From: Epichloe hybrida
Lineage: Eukaryota > Ascomycota > Sordariomycetes > Hypocreales > Clavicipitaceae
Direction of reading: 5' to 3'
DNA: 64,000 nucleotides
Assembly (NCBI GenBank): GCA_019022495.1
Contig: JAFEKR010000003.1
Location: 4,030,001 to 4,094,000 of the forward strand
Below are positions 47,345-62,200 of this stretch, piece after piece. Below the pieces are notes generated by a model. The model ran no database searches. It worked only from the letters and a program-made list of their open reading frames with translations, and was not told where the DNA came from. Positions within the stretch are counted from its first letter, which is position 1. Each line of letters opens with the position of its first letter. A program made the position numbers and the translations under genes.

Positions 47345-47355
47345 TGGTTTAGTGG
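47345..47355 (+). promoter_or_regulatory. RNA polymerase III A box of tRNA-Gly
   Basis: TGGTTTAGTGG matches the TGGCNNAGTGG consensus at all but one base and lies in the D arm. Confidence 0.85.
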
Positions 47356-47397
47356 TAAAATTCTCCGTTGCCATCCGAGCAGCGTCGGGGAGCCCTG

Positions 47398-47408
47398 GGT
47401 TCGATTCC
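47398..47408 (+). promoter_or_regulatory. RNA polymerase III B box of tRNA-Gly
   Basis: GGTTCGATTCC is a perfect match to the B-box consensus, 42 bases after the A box because of the intron. Confidence 0.9.
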
Positions 47409-47419
47409 CAGATTACGCA

Positions 47420-47851
47420 GACGATTACCGCCCCTGGAATGACTTGGGGAGATAAATTGCTATAGTCTCATCATTTTTTTGCAACTTTTTTAAACTTCAT
47501 CGATTTCGGGTCATTTGAGGATTGCAGCAATTGCGAGGTATGTTTTGATATAATGCGGAATATGCCTTGCCGAATCACGATATTTATGCAAGTTCACTAC
47601 TGTGACGGCAAATGTGGACAATAATGCTTGTGCAAGCCGGAGAGTTGTAGTATGTATGTAGAAGGAGCCCCACGCGTACCCCGTTGGGGGTGGTTTACCC
47701 AACGCGCGTCCACGCGTTGAAAGGTATTACCAGGGACCACCTACTGGTCCGTCGTCGATAGGTTCTTTCAACCTCTCCATTCGCGGTTTCAACCCACACT
47801 TATGGTAATCGCATCACCCTCCAGCAACAAGGCTCAGACCACTCGGGCGCT
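47420..47851. other. Spacer between tRNA-Gly and SMC5, SMC5 promoter
   Basis: Short AT-richer spacer followed by a segment with repeated CACGCG and ACGCG-type words around 47672-47715 (CCACGCGTACC, CAACGCGCGTCCACGCG). ACGCG is the core of MluI cell-cycle boxes bound by MBF in yeasts; use here is only a possibility. No coding sequence. Confidence 0.5.
47474..47480 (+). terminator. T7 run, probable polymerase III terminator
   Basis: First run of four or more T downstream of the tRNA, 55 bases after its 3' end; a second T-run follows closely. The distance is longer than usual, so the precursor would have a long trailer. Confidence 0.6.
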
Positions 47852-51493
<3,642 letters not shown>

Positions 51494-52578
51494 CTTTTTT
51501 CCATCACATTGACGGTCTTGCTCGGAGGGTTTGTAGGAACCATCCCATCCCCCTGGAATTGTGAAGGTGTTGATGTTGGTGACGGAGCTGGTATTTAGTT
51601 GGACGTATTCCCCATGACGAAACTATCAACGGAATATCAAGCACACTACACTAACGTGCTGTTTATTCTCTCCATCTGCACATCACTGCAAGGTCATTCA
51701 TCCATCTTCATGTGAGCAATGGTTGTAGTCAATTCGTCATCCTGAGCAACATCTCATCATCGCAAACGAAAAAATAAATAAGAAATACATGGCAGAATGT
51801 GCCTACAATAAGCTCTAAACGGCACTCCCTCCCCTGCTTCTCTTTCTCCAAAAAACACCCCCGGCCTAGCAAGAACAAGAATAAGAAGTGAGAAAAAAAA
51901 AAACTCCTGATACATCCCGCTGCCATACTTCATACTTCTTCACATTACAGAGAATATGACGAAATACAAACTCGGTCCAGCTCAGCACTGGCAAGGCGGT
52001 GAGGAACAAATTGTACATGAAGCAGTACATAGAGCAGAAGCTGCGAGCATAAATAAACTTTAGACATTGATGTTTAGAAACAAGGGTATTATCCGGACCC
52101 TTTAGAAACTCACACCAAGACTCTCGTGTGAGACCCAAACTGGTGATCAAATTGAACAAAAAAGAGAAAGAAAGAAAGAGGGAGAAAAAAAGAAAAAAAA
52201 AGAGGACAACAATGATGGCTGAAAACAAAGGGTTTACATCATCGAGCAAATCCTCCCCAACACCCAGTTTCTCTTGACTTTTCTCGCCGAGAATCCGGCC
52301 ACGAAGAGCAAGAAAAAAACCAATGGACCGCACCAATGTACAAACACGCGTTAGTGCCACCACAAAAGTCATGATTCTCTTCACACCCCTCCTGACAGGC
52401 AGGCAGGCGAGCAAAATAATGATAATAATAAACCTGAAGCGGACGACTGGGTATATGAAGTCTTGTCATGATTGCGTAGCGAATTGCGGACGCCTCTGGA
52501 GGCAGCTTGTCTTGATCATGTATATATGTAGAGAGAAAGAGAGAGAGAGAGTGAGTGAGCAAGCGCTTAATTTCTTTT
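51494..52578. other. Convergent 3' flanks of SMC5 and Tea1
   Basis: No supported gene. A 180-codon minus frame at 51866-52414 is Phe/Cys-rich with no domain and probably lies in the Tea1 3' untranslated region. GA-rich tracts lie at about 52160-52205 and 52530-52553. Confidence 0.55.
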
Positions 52579-55500
52579 CTAAGCTTTGTCACCTCCGCCG
52601 TGGCCATGATTCTCCGTATCTAGTCTCTTTCTCCAGTCAGCAAGACTCTCGCTGAGGCCTGGGTTTGCGGCGCCCTCTTCAGGTTTCTTGCCGCTGATGG
52701 CAGGAGTGTCAAAGTCAAAGTTGGTGCTCAGTCGATAATTCTTGCTGGTGGCCTCCCAGTGAGTTCGTAGCGTTTCAAGCTCGCTGGCAAGATTGTCAAG
52801 CGCGGTGCTATTTCTCGCGTCCAGGTTGTTCCCGCTGTACTCGCTCTCGTTTTCCGAGCTCTCGTTGCGGCTGTGCCCAAGCACCAGGCCGTTGGTGCTC
52901 TCTGAATTCATGCTGGGCGCTTGGCGGCTGCGTCGTCGATAGTTGTCAACTGAGTGCTCGACTTGGTCGAGAAGCAAGGCCACTTTCTGCTCGGCATCGC
53001 CAGCACGCTGCTCGAGAAGCGCATTCTCCGATTTGAGTTGCTCCACGGTCTTGAGAACATCATCGCGCTGCTTCTTGTTGTCGGCCACGTCCTTCTTCAA
53101 GGTTTCAAGATTCCTCTCCAGCTTGGACCCAGATGCCTGCGTTTCAGATATCAAGGCCTCGACCCTTTGCTTCAGCCCATCTCGCTCGCCTTCCAATTCT
53201 TCGTTCTCTGCCTTGAGACGTCCGTTGTCCTTTTCGTATTGGGAAATTTGGTCTTTGAGCTGCTTCAACACCTTCTCTGCGCCTCTGAAGCAGTATACTG
53301 CCGACATGTAGTCGCTCTCAAGCTGTTGGAGCTTTTCGCGGTAGGCCATCTCAGACTCCTGCTGCTGAGCTGCGAACTGCCGTCTGTTCTCCGCGTGAGC
53401 AGCAGTAGCGCTGGCAAGCTGCGTCTCCAAGTCTCGCAGGCGTGTTTGCTCAGGGGAATTCGTCCTTGAACTAGTGAGCCCCCGAGATCGGACTGCAGTG
53501 GTCGGGCTAATGCCGCGTTCAGCCAGAATCTCTTTAAGTGCATTGTGTTGCACAGTCATCGCGTTCGTCTCAAGCTGTTGCGCCGCAAGCTGGTTTTTGA
53601 GATCACTGTGTCCAGCCATCAGGCTTTGCGTCTCCCTCAAAGAGGATTGAAGCTGTCTTCTGATGGCAACACCTTCCCTGCTAGATTGCTCTTGGTACTG
53701 CTCCAGCCCGGCAATTCGCTCTTCGGCACTTCGCAACTTGTCCGCCGCGTTGTTGGCTTCTTGTTGATACTTCTTGACCAACTCGTTGGCGGTTGCAATT
53801 TGTTTTTGAAGGGCCAAGACACGTTCGCTGTCACCTTTATCTCCGTCGGCCAATTCTCGAGTGGAAATCTTGTCGAGTCCTGATAAGAGTGCTTGGCGGT
53901 GGGTTCGCGCCTCGTTGGCGTGCGTCTCGGCAAGTTCCTCGGCATCGCGCAGGCGCTGGGTAGATGCAATTAACTCGGTTGTGCGAGCCTCGTGTTCCAT
54001 TCTCAGCTTGCTCAGTTTGTCCTCGGCTTTTTCGCGAGCGGCGCGTTCTTCTTCAAGCTTCCTCTGCAGATGTGACCTGGCATCCTGTGACGCGGTGACG
54101 GCGCTTCGCAACGATTCGAATGTCTCATCATGATTCCTTGATGAGCCAACAGCGGCGTTGTATTTTGATTCAAACTCGCCTCTTTCCACCTTGGCCAACT
54201 CTAGCTCGGCCACGGCCTCGGCACACATTACGGATTGTTCACGAGCCTCCCGCTGCACCATGTGTAGCTCGGCCTTTAATTGACCGAGTTCAGAGGACGT
54301 TTGCTGCTTGTAGATCTCCAAGTCCGTTAACCGCTTCTGGGCAGCAGAAGTGGTATCGTCTGCCAGCTGGCGCGCATTCCTCTCTGCCGCCAAGTCACTC
54401 TTGAGGTGCTCTACCTGAGACTTGAGCTCCTTTTGTAGGTGCAATGCCGCAGCCAGCTTCTTGCCCATTTCACCAGAACGATCAGCTGGCTCATCGCGTT
54501 CGCTATCCAGCTGCGGAGTACTCGACACGCTTCCACCCGTCTGCGCAGCCAATTTGGCCTTGGCATACACCGCTTCCTGGATGGCTGCATCGCGCTGTTT
54601 CTCTGCCTCGGCGATTTGCTTGGCGGCAAGAACTGCTTGCTTGTCTACAGCGCTCTGTACGTTTGCCAATTCCATTCTCATAGCCAAGAGAGCTTCGATA
54701 AGCGGCCGATCTTCATCGTCAAAAGTCTCGGCCGCTTTGGCGTCGAGAGGACTTATTGTGGCCGCGGAGACGTATCCTGATTTCCGCGCCAGCTCCAGTT
54801 CAGAGGCATACCACGCATTTCTGTTCCTTGCCGAGTCTAATTCTTTGAGAAGGGCAACGGTTTGTGAGTTCCTGCCCGATGATCGCCGAGAAAGCGGATT
54901 GCTCGGCTGTCGCGTGGGAGGGGGGGGAGACGAAGGCCGCATGGCCCTCGCTCCTGTTTCGGCCAAGCTGTCTACAGAGCCTTGTAGTTGACGATGTCCT
55001 CTTTGACCCCCCTTGCCTGGTTCAATGGCGGGATGTTCCTGCTTCGATCCATTTCTTCCCAACTGTGCAGCCTGAGCCGCCTGCGTAGGTGTCCATCTTC
55101 CATTGACGGTGGCTGCGTCATTCTCGGCTGCACCGCCAGTATTCGCAGCAAAAGCAGCAGGAACGAAGGGCGTCGACGTTGTTTGCGGAGAGCCAGAAGC
55201 GCCGCCCCGGTCCGCGGAGGCGCCTCGCACTCGGCCAATGCTTGAAGTTTCTACCGTAGGTTTAGCTGGAGTTGGCCCTTGGGGAGGTGGCCCAGCAGGA
55301 CTGGGTGCGGTCCCGGCTCTAGGAAGCTTGGATGGAGGGGCTGTCGAGGGAGGGGCCGAGGGAGGGGCTAAAGGAGCGCCTAGATTTTGTTGCAAAGTAA
55401 TCGGATCTGGTCCTGTGGGGGGTGGTGAGCTGTAACCATTCGTAGGTTTTGCGCCAGGAGTTGCCGTGGCTCCTGCGGCGGAAGCAGCAGCGGCAGCGAC

Positions 55501-57145
55501 CATAGGAGCTGTTCCCGGTTTCCGTGAGTCCTGTGAGACAGCAGCCGGGGGCAATTGCCGATTCGCAGGGGTTGTGGCGTCGCTTGTGCTGGGTCGGCGG
55601 AGTCCTTGTGGTGCGCGCTGAGCTCCTTGCTGGCCATCGTTGGGATAACGAATCTTAGTCGTATCAAGAACATACATGATGCCTAGATCATTAATGGTAA
55701 TAGTGGCCGAGCTAGGCTCGCCACCAAGAACGACGACCGACTTGCCAACCGTAGTCATGCTGTGGCCGGATCGTGGAGAAGGTGATGGACCCATATTCTG
55801 GAAGGTGTACCATCTCCGCGAGCTGATCCTGAAGGCAGCTAGATCTCCCAAATCGGTTCCCTCTTCGGTGCGACCGCCAAACACATACATGACATCGTCA
55901 ACCAAAGCAGCGGCATGTCCTTCTCTCGGAGCGGGTATGTAGCCAATGCAGTCCAGCTGGGACCAGGAGTTTGAAGCTTGATCGTAGCACCAGACATCGT
56001 TGAACCACTGGAAGCCGTTGGTGCCACCAAATCTTTCATGGACACGATGGGGGTCAGCATGCTGCACCTGTTTTGGAGAACACAGACTTTGCAAGGCTTT
56101 TCCTACTTACAAATACAGCCTGTCATTGAATGTAACCATGGAATGGTTTGTACGGGCAGCTGGCGTCCTATTAGAGGTGTCACTCGGCAGTAGGATCTCC
56201 CACATGTAGTTGGGGGATTGCAATTGATTCAGGTCAAAAGCAGAGAGATCATTCATAAAGTACCCCTCAACCTGACCTCCGAATATGTAAATCTTGGAGC
56301 CCAGGATGTTGAGGGAATGACCGTAACGTCCAGGAGGCCGATTGCCAGCTGGCAATGCGCGAGACCAATGCCTCGTGGCTGGTCGTCATGGTATCATTAG
56401 CTTCTTGCCATTGTTGTTCGGTCAAGACAGCGACCACGCTTGTTCCACTCACATGTGTTCAGTAGATACAAGGTCTGATCGAGAACATCAGACTCCTCAA
56501 TCTTGGTATCACCACCGTAAACAATGAACGCGTTGCCAACGAGTAAACTGGCATGGCCGACCCTAGGACCGGGGCCCTCGGCAGTTGTTGCGAGAGGGTA
56601 ACAGGCTAGGTTGCCACCAGCCTCGATCATCCATAAGTCCCCCTTGACTGTCGAGCTGTTGATCAAGCCGCCCATCATGTATATGTCACCTTCTTTTGAT
56701 GCTGTGGCGTTGACGGCGGCGCCATATCTAGGGAACGGGGTAGGATTCGATGATGTGTACGTTAGCCGCCGTTGCGACCAGGGATATAAGGAGGCATTGG
56801 GATTCGATGTCGGTGGGCCGTTACGAAGCTGCCAAAACGACAACCGATTAGCAAAGGATGCAAAAAATGCAAGATAGAAGTGAGATGGCCAACGTGACTT
56901 ACGGCTAAATCTGAGGGCTGCACCTGTTCTAGACTTCCACCGCGACGGATCTGCTCAGGGCTGCCAGTAGCGATCTCGTCGACAGAGTTCAAGCTTCCGG
57001 TAGGTGTGGCTCGGTGAACAGCATTTTTATCGTCGCGGGCTATGCGAGCGCCGGCGCTCTGGATAGATCCCTGCGACCCTGAGTTGCCATCTCGACTCGA
57101 CAAGGCGCGGTCGTGGTTTTTCTTGGATTTGAACAGGAAGGCCAT
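52579..57145 (-). CDS. TEA1: Kelch-repeat cell-end marker, Tea1/TeaA/Kel1 family
   Basis: Polarity landmark delivered on microtubule plus ends to hyphal tips, where it helps position formins and growth. Exons are 56903-57145, 56453-56828, 56111-56378 and 52579-56032, giving 1446 residues. Six kelch repeats are visible between about residues 100 and 400 (for example GDIYMMGG, NAFIVYGGD, SKIYIFGGQ, RLYLFGGTNG, VMYVFGGR, SVVVLGGE), split by three introns. A Pro/Ala/Ser-rich linker follows, then about 850 residues of coiled coil (many heptad-like Leu, Glu and Gln segments from about residue 530), and a short non-coiled tail ending GGGDKA. The third intron uses a GAAAG acceptor after a GCTGACC branch, needed to keep LFGGTNG in frame. 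The layout matches Tea1 rather than Tea3 or simple kelch enzymes, though Tea3-like paralogues cannot be excluded by eye. Confidence 0.93.
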
Positions 57146-57641
57146 GATTGCCCAGGGACCTGAGGGCCGGTCAGCTCAGGGGGGGGGGGGAGAGGGGACA
57201 GAAGCTCCGTAGTCGATGCTTCGTCGAGTCGAAAGCGAAGATCGGATACAGAGGCTCGACAGAACTGCCCGACTGGGATCGGGGATGCCGTCTCAAGTGA
57301 TGCGCTGCCCACGCCGAGAATCAGATCGAGATATTAAGCGAACAGGTCAGGTCGAGAATGTATGGTGCGGACGAGAGGTCTCGAGTCGGACACGAGAGAC
57401 GGTGTCGAGGATGCGGAGGACAAAAGAGAAAAAAAAAACGATATGGACGAGAAAGACGAGACAGACGACGAGGCACTTCAGCTAATCGCCAAACCAACCG
57501 CAGCGACTCGTCAATTCCAGGTGAAGATGGAGACGAGAGCAAGGAAACCGGCGCCCGAGTCTGAAGATGGCTGGGTGAGCATCTAGTGGGCCGGACCTGA
57601 CCTGGGAGGTTGTCAACGTTTTTTTGGCCAGCCGCCTTTTT

Positions 57642-57660
57642 GGGGGGGGGGGGGGGGGGG
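57642..57660. repeat. G19 homopolymer
   Basis: Nineteen consecutive G about 500 bases upstream of the Tea1 ATG. Confidence 0.9.
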
Positions 57661-57860
57661 ATTCCAGAACGTACGGGGGTGTCAGGGAATGGTGGAGGCG
57701 ACAACTGGGGAGTCTCGACACCAGCAGGGCACAGGACGATGAATAATGCAATGACTGGGCAATGACGAAGACGTCCGGTCCTGTTACGGCAGGCAGGCAG
57801 TCTTGTGTTGCGCACAACTTCAAGGGACAAACAAACAAGACTAGAGGTGCGAAAAGGCAA

Positions 57861-58025
57861 GTGGCAGGTGGCAGGTGGCAGGCGGCAGGTGGCAGGCAAA
57901 GAGTGCAAAGAGCCTGGTTTGTTTGCCTGGGGGCTGGCATTAGTTCTGGAAGTTCAGGAGTCGCGAGTCCGAGAGTGCTGGCTTGCGCTTGCGCTTGTGC
58001 TTGTGCTTGTGCTTGTGCTTGTGCT
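57861..58025. repeat. GTGGCAG heptamers and TTGTGC hexamers
   Basis: Two short tandem arrays 90 bases apart: about five GTGGCAG units (57861-57895) and about seven TTGCGC/TTGTGC units (57983-58025). Confidence 0.85.
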
Positions 58026-58097
58026 CAGCCCAGTCCCGTCCACATTCAGTCCTTTCATTACGTCCGTACGGGGATTAGTTTGTCGTTTGGGTTGGTG

Positions 58098-58109
58098 TAC
58101 GGATCCGTA
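58098..58109. repeat. Exact palindrome TACGGATCCGTA (second copy)
   Basis: Identical to the 12-mer at 19819-19830. A further TACGGAGT half-site lies 35 bases on, at 58145. Confidence 0.85.
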
Positions 58110-59227
58110 TGAGATGAGGCTCACCCAGACCCTTCATTCTCTAATACGGAGTGCTCTGCTTCTTCCACCCGTCAACGAAGCACCTTCTTTTGTCATGCAC
58201 ATCATCATTACGAACACTCCAACTGCCGAGCATGCGTCCGTCCATTTGGAAGTGTGCAGTCAAGTTAAGTCAGTCTGGCCCACCTTCGACTATTACGGGG
58301 GCCTTGGGCCGGGCAGCTGGCCAGTGGGGGGGAACAAGACACAGAAAGGGGGCCAGACGGCCAGACAACAGAATAGACTCGAGATTGATGGTGGTCCCAT
58401 TTGACAAGTTGATGGCGCCTCAAAGTTGGGTGTTGGGTGGTGAGTCTGGTGACACTGGTGAGTGGAAATCAAGAAATCAAGGGGTTGGCGGGCCAGGGAG
58501 GAGAGGGGAGCGGCGGCGGCATCCACCTTCACATCACCGACCACGTGCGATATCTTGGATACCTTGGATACCTTGGAAGAAGCATGAACCTGTTCGCCCA
58601 GATAGTAATCCGTAGGTTGAGAGCAGATTGCTCTATAATGCGATACCGTGTACATGGCAATTCGTATAAGCTGCCCAACATCATTCTGTGTTTTGAGCTG
58701 CAGACCGTCAAGTGTCAACCGCCTTTGCGCGCCTTTGCGCGAGATGCGCCAATCGGCAAGCAACACAACTAGGCAACAGGGCGATTGATTGGTGGTGGTT
58801 TGGCGGACAACTGGCCGGCAGCTGACCGAAAGCTGGCCGGCTTCAGCCTCACCCGAAGCTGCAACACAACACGACTCTGGATTCATGAATTGGTTATTTT
58901 CAAAGAGTCACATCCAGCCCCTACCTCTCTGTGTTGTCGAATCATCTGCTTCTTGTGTCGTGTCGTAGACGCATTTATTTCTTGTGCATGTCCTATATTG
59001 CATCTTCTCCACCCACGTACAGTTTAGGTTGGCCTTGGGTTGCCCATCACAGCCCAGCAAGAAAGAGGCCTGACAGATATTGCAAATCGGGTGTTGCGTG
59101 AGCCAGTTGATTCGACGTTGGAAGGAACGGAAACAAAAAGAAACAAGAGGGAAGGTAGGGAAGGAAAGGCCTGGGCCCGGATCGCACCGAGGCCAGGCCA
59201 CACAGGAGGCAGGAAGGACCACGCTCA

Positions 59228-62200
59228 ATGACGGCCGCTTCAACCCAGCAGCTGCCGGCGCAGCACACTACGACGCAGCAAGCTCCAGTCCCATCGCCTC
59301 CGCACAGCCCGCAGCACCAGTGCGACCACCACCAGCTGTGCCATCCTTATCCACGAGTCCGACCAAGCTCCTCCAAACCGGCTTCCTCACGCTCGGCTAG
59401 CCTGCACCACGAAGCGTCGTCGCCCACGCGACAAGACGATTATTCTTGCGCGACCCATGGAAGCTCTGCGGCCATGACACTGCGAACCGACCCCAATGGG
59501 TCGTTGTCGTTGGCCCCGACTACCAATGGCGAAACATCAACTTCGAGACTCCGCGGCCAAGGTGACAGCAGCCCCGACCGCGACCATCTCTCCAACGGCA
59601 CCGCTGATAACATCCGGCCGTCAAGCGTTCCTGGTGGCAAGAATGGCGCGGCCGCTACTGGAGTGCAGGATGACTTTGAAAACGACAGGCCCAAACGACC
59701 AGTCAAACCACAGCTACAGCGATCAAAGAGTGATTACGCACCACGCCTTGTCGAGGATTCCGACACCGAGGAAGAGTTTCGCGAATGGGGAGCGCGCCAT
59801 GGTTTTGAGGACCATTATCAATCCGAGCATATTATCTCACAGTTAGCAAGTGTACGTACACAGCCCTTTCCTCGCTCACATGTCCCGAGTCTTGGTCCTA
59901 CTGGTCGCCGCTGCTCGAGTCGCGCAAATGGGACACGTGCCCGTCATGTCATGATTGTGATACCACCTGCAGCGCGGATGCAGAATCGCCGGCGGCCAGT
60001 ATATACACGACATGCTGTCGCAATGTAACGACACGACCTACTGGGACAACCATATTTGCGCTGCTTGTTCCTAGCCACATGCTAACAATGCCCTATCAGA
60101 ACTGGTACATGTATTTTACAGACAAGCGGCACGAGACGACCGGGAAACCGAAGCGTCTCGAGTATGAGCTTCAAGATTGGAGACAGAGAGATCGGCTCAA
60201 AACCGTTTCCGCTGCGCTGGCTGTGTGCCTGAACATTGGAGTCGAACCGCCCGATCAGCTCAAGACAACCCCGGGTGCCAAACTCGAGGCTTGGACTGAT
60301 CCGACAGTAGCCCCCATTCAGAAAGCGCTGGAGAACATTGGCAAGGCGCTACAAGCGCAGTACGAGACCCTGGCTATCCGGGCCCGCTATAAACAGTACC
60401 TCGATCCGTCAGTGGAGGAAACCAAGAAGTTTTGTATCTCGTTGCGTCGCAATGCCAAAGATGAACGAGTCCTGCTGCATTACAATGGCCACGGTGTGCC
60501 CAAGCCCACCGCGTCTGGAGAAATATGGGTATTCAACAAGAACTACACACAGTACATTCCGGTGTCATTATATGACTTGCAGCACTGGTTGCAGGCCCCA
60601 ACAATATTCGTCTGGGACTGCTCAGAAGCTGGCAACATTCTCAACAATTACCACCGCTTTGTGGAGAAGCACGAAGAGGAGGAGGAAGAAGCAGCGGAGC
60701 GCGATCCTCATTACGAGAAGACAAACTTCCGACCCTACATACATCTGGCTGCTTGCGCCGTCAAGGAAAATCTCCCGACCAACCCACAATTGCCAGCTGA
60801 TCTCTTTACAGCATGTTTGACCACGCCCATAGAGATGGCGCTGTGGTTCTTCGTGCTTCAGAATCCACTCAAGACCAACTTGACACCGGAACGTGCCAAG
60901 CAGCTTCCAGGACGTCTTCAGGAGAGACGGACACCACTCGGAGAGCTCAATTGGATCTTCACTGCTATTACTGATAGTATTGCATGGACAACTCTACCCC
61001 GAGACTTGTTTCGTAAATTTTTCCGTCAAGATTTGATGGTTGCTGCGCTGTTCAGGAACTTCCTCTTGGCACAGCGAGTCATGACTGTATATGGCTGTCA
61101 TCCTCAATCTTACCCAGCTTTGCCCGACACCCATCAGCACCCGCTATGGGAGACGTGGGACTTGGCCGTCGACATGGCATTGGCGCAACTGCCCATGCTG
61201 GAGAAGAAGGAGAGCGAGGGTATGGATTACGAATACCAGAACTCCACCTTCTTCACAGAACAGTTGACTGCCTTTGACGTGTATCTGACGAGGGGAGATG
61301 CCATGGCGCAAAGGCCACCGGACCAGCTTCCCGTCGTTCTGCAAGTCCTGCTCAGTCAGCAGCATCGGGTACGGGCTCTCATTCTGCTGGGTAGATTTTT
61401 GGATCTCGGGCCATGGTCAGTCCAACTGGCCCTCAGTATAGGAATATTTCCCTATGTGCTCAAGCTTCTGCAGTCTGCCGCGGCCGAGCTCAAACCTGTT
61501 ATGGTCTATATTTGGGCGAGGCTTATCGCGGTAGACATATCCTGCCAACAAGATCTGATCAAGGATAGTGGGTACAGCTACTTCGCGCAAATCCTGAAAC
61601 CTTCCGAGGGTCTCCCCGTTGTTGACAGTGACGAGCACAAGGCCATGTGCGCCTTCATCCTCGCGATGCTGTGCAAGGACTACAAGAACGGGCAAATGGT
61701 TTGCAACCAAACGGACATCATGTCTTACTGCCTTGCTCATTTACAGAATGAGACCAACCCACTGCTCCGACAATGGGCTTGCCTATGTATCAGCCAGTTA
61801 TGGCAAGACCTGCCAGAGGCGAAATGGCGCGGCATCAGGGAAAACGCCTACGTCAAGTTGGCATATCTGATGCGGGACCCTTGCTGTGAAGTTCGCGCGG
61901 CGATGATCCATGCACTCACTACGTTCTTGGGCATCCCGGACTTGACGGAAGAGGTGGCCCGTATCGAGGAGTCAATAGCCTGGACGATCCTGGAAATGGG
62001 CACGGATGGCAGCCCAATGGTTCGAAAGGAGTTTCTCTCCTTCCTCTCTCAGTTCATTGCTCGGTTTGAGAGTAAATTCCTCGTGGCTGCTTACGAACAG
62101 CTACAAGAGGAGAAGGAGTATCTGGCCTGCCCACCGCGAGACGACGGGCAGGATTACAAGATGGGATTGCATTACGCGCGGCCAGACAACAGGAAACAGG

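Larger units (their letters stand above)
47338..47419 (+). tRNA. tRNA-Gly (anticodon GCC) with 11-base intron
   Basis: The acceptor stem GCGTAAT pairs perfectly with ATTACGC, with discriminator A at 47419. The anticodon stem CTCCG (47363-47367) pairs with CGGGG (47386-47390) with one T-G wobble. The loop is TT-GCC-A, with the anticodon at 47370-47372. An 11-base intron (47374-47384) lies one base after the anticodon, the canonical position. The T arm contains the exact GGTTCGATTCC B box. Spliced length is 71 bases, normal for tRNA-Gly. Confidence 0.95.
57146..59227. other. Gene-free divergent region, Tea1 / Kog1
   Basis: Carries both promoters. It holds G12 (57179-57190) and G19 (57642-57660), which are C-runs in the Tea1 sense direction, a GTGGCAG array (57861-57895), a TTGTGC/TTGCGC array (57983-58025), a second exact TACGGATCCGTA (58098-58109) and TACCTTGGA repeats (about 58553-58578). 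No gene seen. Confidence 0.55.

Noticed and set aside
51866..52414. 182-codon Phe/Cys-rich minus-strand frame
   Set aside because: Overlaps the Tea1 3' flank and GA-rich tracts; the apparent hydrophobic segment comes from a pyrimidine-rich sense strand.
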